From positions 1-10,110 of the forward strand of contig CALNCD010000076.1 of NCBI GenBank assembly GCA_937874965.1: DNA of 10,110 nt. The letters run 5' to 3'. Positions 1 through 6,024 of this stretch are shown piece after piece. The DNA comes from an uncultured Erysipelotrichaceae bacterium (GTDB lineage Bacteria; Bacillota_I; Bacilli_A; Erysipelotrichales; Erysipelotrichaceae). A model generated the notes under the pieces. The model did no database searches, was not told the origin of the DNA, and worked only from the letters and a program-made list of their open reading frames with translations. The position numbers and the translations under genes are program-made. Every line of letters begins with the position of its first letter. Position 1 is the stretch's first letter.

Positions 1-169
1 CTTTGATGATCACCCCTTCTCCGGGATCGACATCATAATAGAACCCGTTTTCAACAACAGGGCCTACCCAAAACTTAGCCTCAGGATATAACCGTTTGAC
101 AGCATGGGCCATCAGATGGGCACATGAATGATTCAAAACATTTAATTCTGGATTTTCTTTAATATTCAT
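1..169 (-). CDS. thrS: Threonyl-tRNA synthetase, N-terminal part (runs off the window)
   Basis: The enzyme attaches threonine to tRNA-Thr in the cytoplasm. Only the first 56 codons are present; the gene continues past position 1. The visible protein reads MNIKENPELNVLNHSCAHLM and onward, and matches the start of the ThrRS editing (N2) domain. His14 and His18 form the HxxxH pair equivalent to H73/H77 of E. coli ThrRS, followed by a WVGPVVENGFYYD stretch typical of the family. The start is ATG at 167-169, with GGAGGAG at 176-182 six bases upstream. No earlier start is plausible because the T-box terminator U-tract abuts this ribosome binding site. The usual N-terminal TGS domain (about 60 residues) is therefore absent. 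The upstream T-box leader supports the identification. Confidence 0.93.
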   Translation of the reverse strand, partial: MNIKENPELNVLNHSCAHLMAHAVKRLYPEAKFWVGPVVENGFYYDVDPGEGVIIK

Positions 170-182
170 CTTACTCTCCTCC

Positions 183-218
183 AAATAAAAAGAGACTCTC
201 CAAAGGACGAAGAATCTC
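183..218 (-). terminator. Regulated intrinsic terminator of the thrS T-box leader
   Basis: On the minus strand GAGATTCTTC (209-218) pairs over 10 positions, with two G-U pairs, with GGAGAGTCTC (192-201) around a 7-base loop. TTTTTATTT (183-191) follows. The 5' arm and loop overlap the antiterminator partner (203-206), as expected for mutually exclusive T-box folds. The U-tract directly abuts the thrS ribosome binding site. Confidence 0.92.
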
Positions 219-391
219 GTGGTACCACCTTAATTACATAGAACCTGCTATGTCTCAAACTGTTAACGCCAGCAACGCAGTGTATTAGACTGAACTCAAA
301 GGGAGTAACTTTACATTCCGTCAGACTGTTTTCACCACCCACAGTCCTCTCTGATCCATCCTGCATCATCATGTCCTTCTCAACGTTTATA
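183..391 (-). ncRNA. T-box leader of thrS
   Basis: This untranslated leader senses uncharged tRNA and controls transcription of thrS. On the minus strand the T-box core AAGGTGGTACCACG lies at 218-231. UGGU (224-227) is the bulge that pairs with the tRNA acceptor end; its U fits an A73 discriminator. The antiterminator can form between AAGG (228-231) and CCTT (203-206). Farther upstream, AGAG followed by GACTGT, a GGGTGGTG loop and ACAGTC (about 322-350) matches the distal Stem I with its AG bulge. The 3' side of Stem I, ending in TTTGAG (295-300), carries a candidate ACU threonine specifier at 304-306. The leader begins near 390 by its distance from the predicted promoter. Base pairing was judged by eye. 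Confidence 0.92.
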
Positions 392-396
392 TGTCA

Positions 397-425
397 GTTA
401 TACTCTTTCTGAAATTAGAAGTCAA
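397..425 (-). promoter_or_regulatory. Sigma-A-type promoter for the thrS leader
   Basis: On the minus strand TTGACT (420-425) and TATAAC (397-402) are separated by exactly 17 bases. Each hexamer is one base from consensus. The predicted transcript start is near 390, just ahead of the T-box Stem I. The -35 box begins immediately after the stop codon of the aminopeptidase gene (426-428), so thrS has its own promoter with no spare intergenic sequence. Confidence 0.85.
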
Positions 426-1661
426 CTAGAAAACGAAATTTCCGTTTTCAAAAACAGTGACAAGCTCTCCATCCTGACGAACGCCCTTGATTGACATATC
501 GCTGTTACCAAACATAAAGTCGACGTGATTGAGAGAATCATTTGCACCAGCTGCACTCAGTTCTTCAGGTGACATTTCAACCCCTCCCTTGACATTCATT
601 GGGTAGGCACGCCCTAAAGCGACATGACATGAAGCATTTTCGTCAAAAAGTGTATTGTAGAAAAGAATACCCGAATCAGAAATCGGCGATTGATGAGAAA
701 TAAGCGCCACTTCTCCAAGATGCTTGGATCCTTCATCGGTCTCGAGAAGACTGGTGAGAATACTTAGTCCTGTCTTCGCATCCCAGTTCTCTGCACGGCC
801 ATTCTTGAACTCAATCCAGAAATCATCGATAATATGGCCATTATAGCTTAACGGCTTGCTTGCAACGATTTTTCCGTTGACATGCGTTGTCGAAGGCATT
901 GTAAATGATTTTTCTGTCGGCATATTCGGATTAAACTCGATCCCCTTCGTCGAATGTTCCATACCACCTGCCCAGATATGATCAGCTACTAGTCCGATTT
1001 CAACGTCCGTTCCTAAACTATTCTTGAAGATCAGCGATTTGAAATTATAGTTATTTAAAATTGCATTATGCTGGCTCAGCATTGCATTATGATGCGCCCA
1101 TTCTTCAACAGGATTGTTCGATTCAGAAACACGGACAGAGGCTAGAATTGCATTCCAGAGCATTTCAATTGCCTCTTCCTCAGAAACATCCGGAAATACC
1201 TTCGTAGCCCAAGCAGCACTTGGAAGTGCAACAATTGTCCACTGACCGCGATTTCCCATTGTATATTCACGATACTTCACAATCTTTGATCCCAACGCTT
1301 GGGATACTGAAGCCACTTTCGCAGGGTCTATTTCCGCCAGCAAACCAGGAGTCGGGGCAATAATGTTCAAAACGGCTGCTTCTTCTTCAACCACTTCATC
1401 AAACTTCATGACACGGGAAGGACTCACCTGTTTCAGCACTTCTTCACTGCAAAAGGTATAATTCAGCAATGAGAGCGTGTCATCGCTCCAATCCATAATG
1501 ACCTTCTTAGCACCCAGCTCATAGGCACGCTTTGCGCATAACCGGGCAAAGAACGCATCATCTACAGCACACCGGATTAATAAAGTCTGCCCAGGCTGAA
1601 TGTTCACACCCACTACAACGGATAATTCCGCATATTTTTCTAAAATTGTTTGACTTACCAT
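426..1661 (-). CDS. pepS: M29-family metallo-aminopeptidase (AmpS/PepS/aminopeptidase T type)
   Basis: This is a cytoplasmic two-metal exopeptidase that removes N-terminal residues from peptides. The 411-residue protein has the usual M29 length. Its start, MVSQTILEKYAELSVVVG and then NIQPGQTLLI, is the family's N-terminal signature. Likely metal and catalytic residues are Glu250 (in NMPTEKSF), Glu317 (in HLGEVAL), His346 (in ENASCHVALG), Tyr353, and His379 with Asp381 (in NHVDFMFG), all in the expected order and spacing. I chose ATG at 1659-1661 over an in-frame ATG at 1674-1676. The latter lies within the preceding gene, and its own GGAG (1671-1674) is a good ribosome binding site nine bases before the chosen start. 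The chosen start lies 4 bases after the ROK gene's stop, which suggests co-transcription. Exact substrate preference cannot be read from the sequence, and the symbol is by family only. Confidence 0.93.
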   Translation of the reverse strand: MVSQTILEKYAELSVVVGVNIQPGQTLLIRCAVDDAFFARLCAKRAYELGAKKVIMDWSDDTLSLLNYTFCSEEVLKQVSPSRVMKFDEVVEEEAAVLNIIAPTPGLLAEIDPAKVASVSQALGSKIVKYREYTMGNRGQWTIVALPSAAWATKVFPDVSEEEAIEMLWNAILASVRVSESNNPVEEWAHHNAMLSQHNAILNNYNFKSLIFKNSLGTDVEIGLVADHIWAGGMEHSTKGIEFNPNMPTEKSFTMPSTTHVNGKIVASKPLSYNGHIIDDFWIEFKNGRAENWDAKTGLSILTSLLETDEGSKHLGEVALISHQSPISDSGILFYNTLFDENASCHVALGRAYPMNVKGGVEMSPEELSAAGANDSLNHVDFMFGNSDMSIKGVRQDGELVTVFENGNFVF

Positions 1662-1665
1662 TTTC

Positions 1666-2560
1666 TTACACTCCATACGACACAGGTAACATCGCTGCCC
1701 CGATAATTCCTGGTTCTTCCAATTCGGCTAAAACAAAATCCATATCACGCATCCCAGTATGTACCAATGTTCGGTAATAGGCTTGCATTTTATCAAAATA
1801 TAAATCTGCAGCTTTCGTTACACCGCCGCCAATGATGAAGATATCCGGATCACAGACGTGCGCAATATCTGCGCACATCATTGCAAAATCATAGGCCATC
1901 CGATCAATTATCTTCAACGCTTCCATATTGCCTTTATGAGCCAAATCAAAGACATCTTTGGCATTCTTGACACTATCGCCGATAAATTGACGTCCATAAC
2001 GTCCGATTGCAACACCGCTCGCTTCATTTTCTACAGCGCCGACATTAAGATGGTTGTATTTCTGCCGATTACGATCAATGACAATATTCCCGATCTCACC
2101 AGCATGGCCATGCCGACCGGAAACTATTTTCCCATTCACGACCAATGCACCGCTGATGCCTGTGGATTGGGTAATGTAGTAAACAACCTGCTTCCCTTTT
2201 CCTGCACCGACCAATGCTTCAGCCAAACCTGCAACATTCGCATCGTTGTCTAGATAACACGGAATATTCAATGCATACTCCAACGTTCTGGTCATTGGAA
2301 AATGTTCAAAACCAGGCAGATTGGTTGCCATAAGCATTTCACCATGGACAGTGTCCACTGGTCCAGGGACTCCCACACCGATTCCCAGCGCTTGCTGATA
2401 GTTAGGAATCGCTTTTACAAGACTAATGATATTATCCAGAACACGGGATGGTGCCTGCATACGAAGGGGATTTCAATTCCATGAGGATGTCGCCGCTCTC
2501 AGTGATCCGGGCGACACGGACATTGGTTCCACCCAGATCAATACCGATATATGATTTCAT
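1666..2560 (-). pseudogene. ROK-family sugar kinase (glucokinase-like), interrupted by a frameshift
   Basis: ROK kinases phosphorylate hexoses with ATP in the cytoplasm. The gene is readable only in two frames. Frame 1 starts at ATG 2558-2560, 11 bases after the pyk stop with AGGA upstream. It encodes MKSYIGIDLGGTNVRVARI, which holds the phosphate-binding DLGGTN motif, then KSPSYA, and stops at TAA 2432-2434. Frame 2 (open from 2472 to 1666) carries the rest: VGVPGPVD, catalytic Asp in LDNDAN, TQSTGISGA, sugar-binding GHAGEIGN and adenosine-binding IIGGGV. Dropping one base, or restoring two, near 2450-2460 joins them into about 297-298 residues, a normal ROK length. The ATG at 2458-2460 opens a 264-codon frame but lacks a ribosome binding site and would give a protein without DLGGTN. 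The long intact remainder suggests a recent mutation or a sequence error. The four usual zinc ligands are also replaced (N, Y, H, A), so substrate and activity are uncertain. Confidence 0.85.
1671..1674 (-). promoter_or_regulatory. Ribosome binding site that fixes the aminopeptidase start
   Basis: GGAG lies nine bases before ATG 1659-1661, inside the last codons of the upstream ROK gene. It favours this start over the ATG at 1674-1676, which has no such site. Confidence 0.7.
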
Positions 2561-2571
2561 AGAAATTCCTA

Positions 2572-3999
2572 TTACTTGACTTTCACAATTTTCATCATAT
2601 TAGCAGTGCCTTCACCCGTTGGGTAGCCTGCTGTGATGATCACCAGACGACCAGGTGCAATCCCGAAGGTTTTAGCGACAATGCTTGCTAATTCGTCATC
2701 ATTGGTCATGTCGTTGCGAATATCTGAGAAAACAGGGATAACTCCCCAGTTTCCTTGCAAGGCCCTCTCAACTTCATGGGTGAATGTGACCGCAAAGACA
2801 GGGACCGGAGGTCTGAACTTCGAAATACGACGCGCTGTGTTTCCGCTTTGCGTAAATGCGATAATCGCTTCAACTTCTTCAAGATTAAGGGTTGCTTCGA
2901 CAATCGCAATACCGATGGAATCCTGAATTGTTTTGCGGCTCGACTTGATTGACAGATCCAAACGTGTCCGATAAGGAATGATCTTTTCAATCTCGTGTGA
3001 AATGTTATTCATTACGTCAACTGCTTCCACAGGGTATTCTCCGGCTGCAGATTCAGCAGAAAGCATAATGGCATCTGTGCCATCAAGAATTGCATTGGCA
3101 ACATCACTGGCTTCGGCACGAGTTGGACGAGGGCTTGTGACCATCGAATCCAGCATATGTGTGGCAGTGATGACTGGTTTACCCACAAAATTAGCACGGG
3201 CAATAATATGCTTCTGATAAATAGGAACAAGTTCAGTCTTCACTTCGACACCCAAGTCACCGCGAGCAACCATGACTCCATCAGCAACTTGAAGGATTGC
3301 ATCGATATTATCAACGCCTTCCTGATTCTCGATTTTCGCAATGATCTGAATATCTTCTTTGCCTTCCTCAATCAAAATTGAACGGATTGCACTTACATCT
3401 TCTGCACGCCGAACAAATGAAGCAGCAATGAAATCAACATTATTCTTTGCGCCAAAACGGATATCCGAATCATCTTTCGCAGAAATAAACGGCATGGAAA
3501 GCACAACGTTAGGAACATTGACACCCTTACGTGTTTTAATCACTCCCGAATTCGCAACTGTACAAACCAGTTCATTTTCCAACACTTCATTGATATCCAG
3601 ACGCATCTTTCCATCATCGATCAGCAAGTAGTTCCCTGGCTTGACATCTTTGATAACTTCAGGAACACTGATGCTTATTCTTTCATTCGTTCCGATCAAT
3701 CCATCATTGCTGACGACCCGAACAGTATCACCTTTTGTGAATTCCAGCAAATCATTCTGCATCACTCCGCATCGAATTTCAGGTCCTTTGGTATCCAGCA
3801 TGATTCCCAGCGTAATCCCTGTTTTTTCAGTCACATCACGGACCATGTTCATCCGTTTCAAATGATTTTCATGAATATCATGCGAGAAATTCATACGGAC
3901 AATATTCATGCCGGAATAAGCCAGTTTTTCAATCATTTCCGGTGTTTCAGTTGCAGGGCCAATCGTACAGACAATTTTCGTTTTCTTTAAGTTATTCAT
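2572..3999 (-). CDS. pyk: Pyruvate kinase
   Basis: It converts phosphoenolpyruvate and ADP to pyruvate and ATP, the last step of glycolysis, in the cytoplasm. The 475-residue protein has the standard layout: an (alpha/beta)8 A domain starting KTKIVCTIGPA with Arg35, Asn37 and Ser39 in NIVRMNFSHD; a B domain after DTKGPEIR (residues 69-76); catalytic Lys222 and metal-binding Glu224 in IAKIENQEG, with Asp248 in ARGDLG; and a C-terminal allosteric domain. It lacks the extra C-terminal PEP-utiliser-like domain of Bacillus enzymes. The family signature near residue 280 reads ATHMLDSM, with His where Gln is usual. ATG 3997-3999 follows AAAGGAG, only 12 bases after the pfkA stop. This gives a pfkA-pyk operon, a common pairing in Bacillota that couples the two control points of glycolysis. 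Confidence 0.98.
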   Translation of the reverse strand: MNNLKKTKIVCTIGPATETPEMIEKLAYSGMNIVRMNFSHDIHENHLKRMNMVRDVTEKTGITLGIMLDTKGPEIRCGVMQNDLLEFTKGDTVRVVSNDGLIGTNERISISVPEVIKDVKPGNYLLIDDGKMRLDINEVLENELVCTVANSGVIKTRKGVNVPNVVLSMPFISAKDDSDIRFGAKNNVDFIAASFVRRAEDVSAIRSILIEEGKEDIQIIAKIENQEGVDNIDAILQVADGVMVARGDLGVEVKTELVPIYQKHIIARANFVGKPVITATHMLDSMVTSPRPTRAEASDVANAILDGTDAIMLSAESAAGEYPVEAVDVMNNISHEIEKIIPYRTRLDLSIKSSRKTIQDSIGIAIVEATLNLEEVEAIIAFTQSGNTARRISKFRPPVPVFAVTFTHEVERALQGNWGVIPVFSDIRNDMTNDDELASIVAKTFGIAPGRLVIITAGYPTGEGTANMMKIVKVK

Positions 4000-4011
4000 C
4001 CTATCTCCTTT

Positions 4012-4971
4012 TTAGACCAATCTCTCGTGAAGTTCAAATAAATCGCGTCGGTTAACCCGCGGATAACGCAAGGCTTCCTCAATATCCATCGACATAATTT
4101 CATTTTGCTTGATTCCAATACACTCACCGCCATGGCCGTTAATCAAAAGCTGAACAGCAAAGTCACCCATCCGTGTCGCAAGCATCCGATCATTTGCAGA
4201 TGGAGAACCTCCACGCTGAATATGACCGAGAACAGTCGAACGACCAGAAAACCCGGTGTTCTTGCTTATCTTGACTGCCAATAGTTCAACATCCGTGATT
4301 TTCTCACTGATGATGACTATCGCATGACGCTTCTTCTTGATTGATTCGATTTCCTTCAGCCGGTTGATTACATCCTCTTCAATAAATCCGGTTTCAGGCG
4401 TGATTACAAGCTCAGCACCGCATGTAATTGCCGCAAACAATGCAAGATCACCGCAATGATTACCCATGACCTCAACGACAGAGCATCGATGATGGGAACT
4501 GGATGTATCCCTGAGCTTATCAACATTCTCAATAATCGTCTGCAAAGCAGTATCAAAGCCAATCGTGAAATCACTCATTGCGATATCATTATCAATGGTT
4601 CCAGGAATACCGATGCAATTGATACCCCGCTCAGTAAGCGCCATCGCACCCCGATAAGACCCATCTCCGCCAATGACAACCAAAGCCTCAATTCCGTGTG
4701 CATTTAAGTTCTTAACCGCGAGCTCTTGAACATTGTCATTCTTGAACTCCGGTAAACGTGCACTTCCCAAAATTGTTCCGCCCCGTATAATGATATCACT
4801 CACATTTCCGCGCTCAAGCTTTTGAATATTTCCTGCGACAAGTCCTTCATAGCCATTGTAAATACCATACACTTCAAGCCCATGAGAAATCCCAGAACGA
4901 ACAATTGCCCGGATGGCAGCATTCATCCCGGGAGCATCACCACCAGATGTTAAAACGCCGATTTTATTCAT
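4012..4971 (-). CDS. pfkA: ATP-dependent 6-phosphofructokinase
   Basis: It phosphorylates fructose 6-phosphate to fructose 1,6-bisphosphate, the committed step of glycolysis. The 319-residue length equals the classic bacterial PfkA. Visible motifs are GVLTSGGDAPGMNAAIR, GGDGS (102-105) with Gly104, and PGTIDND with Gly124 and catalytic Asp127/Asp129. Gly at 104 and 124 indicates ATP rather than pyrophosphate as donor. Arg72, Arg162, Arg244, His250 and Arg253 of the substrate site are present. Allosteric ADP/PEP site residues Arg21, Arg25, Arg54, Arg154, Glu187 and Lys212/Lys214 are also kept, so effector control is likely. Unusually, the conserved Arg of MGR(Y/H)CGD is Asn171. The start is ATG 4969-4971, preceded by GGAGGTGA; the in-frame ATG at 4984-4986 overlaps that site. 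It is first in the pfkA-pyk-ROK-aminopeptidase run. Confidence 0.98.
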   Translation of the reverse strand: MNKIGVLTSGGDAPGMNAAIRAIVRSGISHGLEVYGIYNGYEGLVAGNIQKLERGNVSDIIIRGGTILGSARLPEFKNDNVQELAVKNLNAHGIEALVVIGGDGSYRGAMALTERGINCIGIPGTIDNDIAMSDFTIGFDTALQTIIENVDKLRDTSSSHHRCSVVEVMGNHCGDLALFAAITCGAELVITPETGFIEEDVINRLKEIESIKKKRHAIVIISEKITDVELLAVKISKNTGFSGRSTVLGHIQRGGSPSANDRMLATRMGDFAVQLLINGHGGECIGIKQNEIMSMDIEEALRYPRVNRRDLFELHERLV

Positions 4972-4976
4972 CAACT

Positions 4977-4984
4977 TCACCTCC
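4977..4984 (-). promoter_or_regulatory. Ribosome binding site that fixes the pfkA start
   Basis: GGAGGTGA is nearly fully complementary to the 16S rRNA 3' end and ends five bases before ATG 4969-4971. It rules out the in-frame ATG at 4984-4986, whose last base is the first base of this site. Confidence 0.85.
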
Positions 4985-4989
4985 ATAGT

Positions 4990-5018
4990 ATCATACCATT
5001 TTTCCTATGCTTTGTCTT
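4990..5018 (-). promoter_or_regulatory. Candidate extended -10 promoter for the pfkA operon
   Basis: On the minus strand TATGAT (4990-4995) is preceded by TGG (an extended -10 TGn) and, 17 bases farther up, by AAGACA (5013-5018), which matches 4 of 6 consensus -35 bases. The position between a strong terminator and pfkA fits. The expected start point near 4983 falls on the pfkA ribosome binding site, giving an unusually short leader, so the exact promoter is uncertain. Confidence 0.5.
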
Positions 5019-5047
5019 GCGAAAATATGGACAAATAAAGAATATTT

Positions 5048-5074
5048 CATAGCTTTACATTTTCTTTACATAGC
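5048..5074 (-). repeat. Short direct repeats upstream of the pfkA promoter
   Basis: On the minus strand ATGTAAAG occurs at 5064-5071 and 5053-5060, 11 bases apart, and GCTATG occurs at 5069-5074 and 5048-5053, 21 bases apart. Both spacings are near whole DNA helical turns. The cluster lies about 30 bases upstream of the candidate -35 box, where a regulator could bind. It is not a good match to the catabolite-control cre consensus. The region is AT-rich, so chance is a real alternative. Confidence 0.3.
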
Positions 5075-5077
5075 ATT

Positions 5078-5112
5078 AAAAAATAGACATTCCACTAGGG
5101 GTTATGTCTATT
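5078..5112 (-). terminator. Intrinsic terminator of the polA-dnaI operon
   Basis: On the minus strand AATAGACAT (5104-5112) is perfectly complementary to ATGTCTATT (5082-5090), with a 13-base loop between them, followed by a T run (5078-5083). The upstream arm lies in the last codons of dnaI (stop 5095-5097), so the hairpin is partly coding. It should separate the replication operon from pfkA. Confidence 0.88.
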
Positions 5113-6024
5113 CCTTCGATCATTTCCTGTCAGGACAACAGGTACTACCATTGCACGGATTCGTGAAAGAATACGCTCTGAACGAATTTCATCCACTTTT
5201 CCATACGTATCCGTTTGATACTGCTTTAACAATGCATCCAAATCATAGTTGCTGGTGAATAAAGTCATTCTGTTGCTTTCCAATCGTGCATTCAGAATCG
5301 GCAGCAGAATCTCATCACGATTGTAACTTGTGATCAACTCAGCCCCTATATCGTCAAGAACCAAGAACCGAACCTGATTTAATTCTGTCATGATTCTCCG
5401 GATTTCAGGATTATTATCAAAATTACGCTTAATTGTCCCCATCAAGGTCGGAACATTGACAAAGGCTACCGTGAAACCCTCTTTTGCGAGTTGATTCGCC
5501 AGACATGCCATCAAATAGGTCTTACCGACACCAGGCTTTCCATAAAGAAAAATACCCTGTCCATTCTGCTTAGGATTAAAAGAAGTCACGATATCAAAAG
5601 CGTTGAGAAAATCGTCATTGGACTCTTCCAGAATATTGACAGCATTAAATGAAACAGAACGAAGGTTATCGGGAATATCATTCATCTTAAAGTTCTTTTC
5701 ATGGTCCTTCTGCTGTTCAAGTTCTATCAGAAGCGGATGCTTTGCAACATATTCAATGAGCTGGCCGTTTTCGACACGTAAATCCGTATATTGGCCCAGA
5801 AGCGGATACTGCTGAATATCCTGACGAGTCAAAGACGAAATACGATCTCGTTCATCAAGCCAATTGGATAACAAGGAGGATTGGGACTCAACGATACTCA
5901 ATGGAAGCTGATGTTCCGCTAGAAAATCGAGAACCCGAGGATTTTCTTTCAAGTGAAGAATTCGATCTCTTTTCTTTTGAACAAGGTGTTCCGGCAGTTC
6001 GAAAGAATACACTGCTTTCTTCAT
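5095..6024 (-). CDS. dnaI: Primosomal protein DnaI (helicase loader ATPase)
   Basis: DnaI is an AAA+ ATPase that loads the replicative helicase onto DNA during initiation and restart. The 309-residue protein is close to the 311 of B. subtilis DnaI. Residues 1-115 form the helicase-binding N-terminal region. The AAA+ domain follows, with Walker A GKPGVGKT (162-169), Walker B LVLDDIGAE (221-229), a sensor-1 region FTSNYD near 256-261 and an arginine-finger region RSERILSRIR (281-290). The N-terminal zinc site of B. subtilis DnaI (CxxC, His, Cys) is missing: the only Cys in the protein is in MACLA of the ATPase domain. ATG 6022-6024 overlaps the dnaB stop as ATGA, with GGGGAGG just upstream, which suggests translational coupling. 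It is the last gene before the terminator. Confidence 0.95.
   Translation of the reverse strand: MKKAVYSFELPEHLVQKKRDRILHLKENPRVLDFLAEHQLPLSIVESQSSLLSNWLDERDRISSLTRQDIQQYPLLGQYTDLRVENGQLIEYVAKHPLLIELEQQKDHEKNFKMNDIPDNLRSVSFNAVNILEESNDDFLNAFDIVTSFNPKQNGQGIFLYGKPGVGKTYLMACLANQLAKEGFTVAFVNVPTLMGTIKRNFDNNPEIRRIMTELNQVRFLVLDDIGAELITSYNRDEILLPILNARLESNRMTLFTSNYDLDALLKQYQTDTYGKVDEIRSERILSRIRAMVVPVVLTGNDRRNRHNP

Noticed and set aside
166..372. A 68-codon open frame on the minus strand between the thrS promoter and thrS.
   Set aside because: It covers the T-box leader, including the T-box core and terminator, and its start has no suitable context. The RNA structure explains the sequence.
429..449. 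A near-perfect 21-base inverted repeat at the 3' end of the aminopeptidase gene, possibly a terminator.
   Set aside because: On the minus strand it is followed by TAGTTGACTTC with no U-tract; it lies in the last codons and can arise from the coding sequence. On the plus strand no gene ends here.
1858..2253. A 131-codon plus-strand open frame inside the ROK kinase gene.
   Set aside because: It lies opposite strongly conserved ROK motifs, resembles no known protein and is an antisense shadow.
2443..2472. Programmed ribosomal frameshifting in the ROK gene as the explanation for the split frames.
   Set aside because: No classic slippery sequence, internal Shine-Dalgarno stimulator or obvious downstream hairpin is seen at the junction; mutation or sequence error is simpler.
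2706..3230. Two minus-strand open frames (2706-2990 and 3012-3230) inside pyk.
   Set aside because: They are alternate frames of intact pyruvate kinase sequence and do not indicate a frameshift there.
5007..5258. An 83-codon plus-strand open frame over the dnaI-pfkA gap and the dnaI 3' end.
   Set aside because: It overlaps the terminator and dnaI coding sequence, lacks a convincing ribosome binding site and has no family resemblance.
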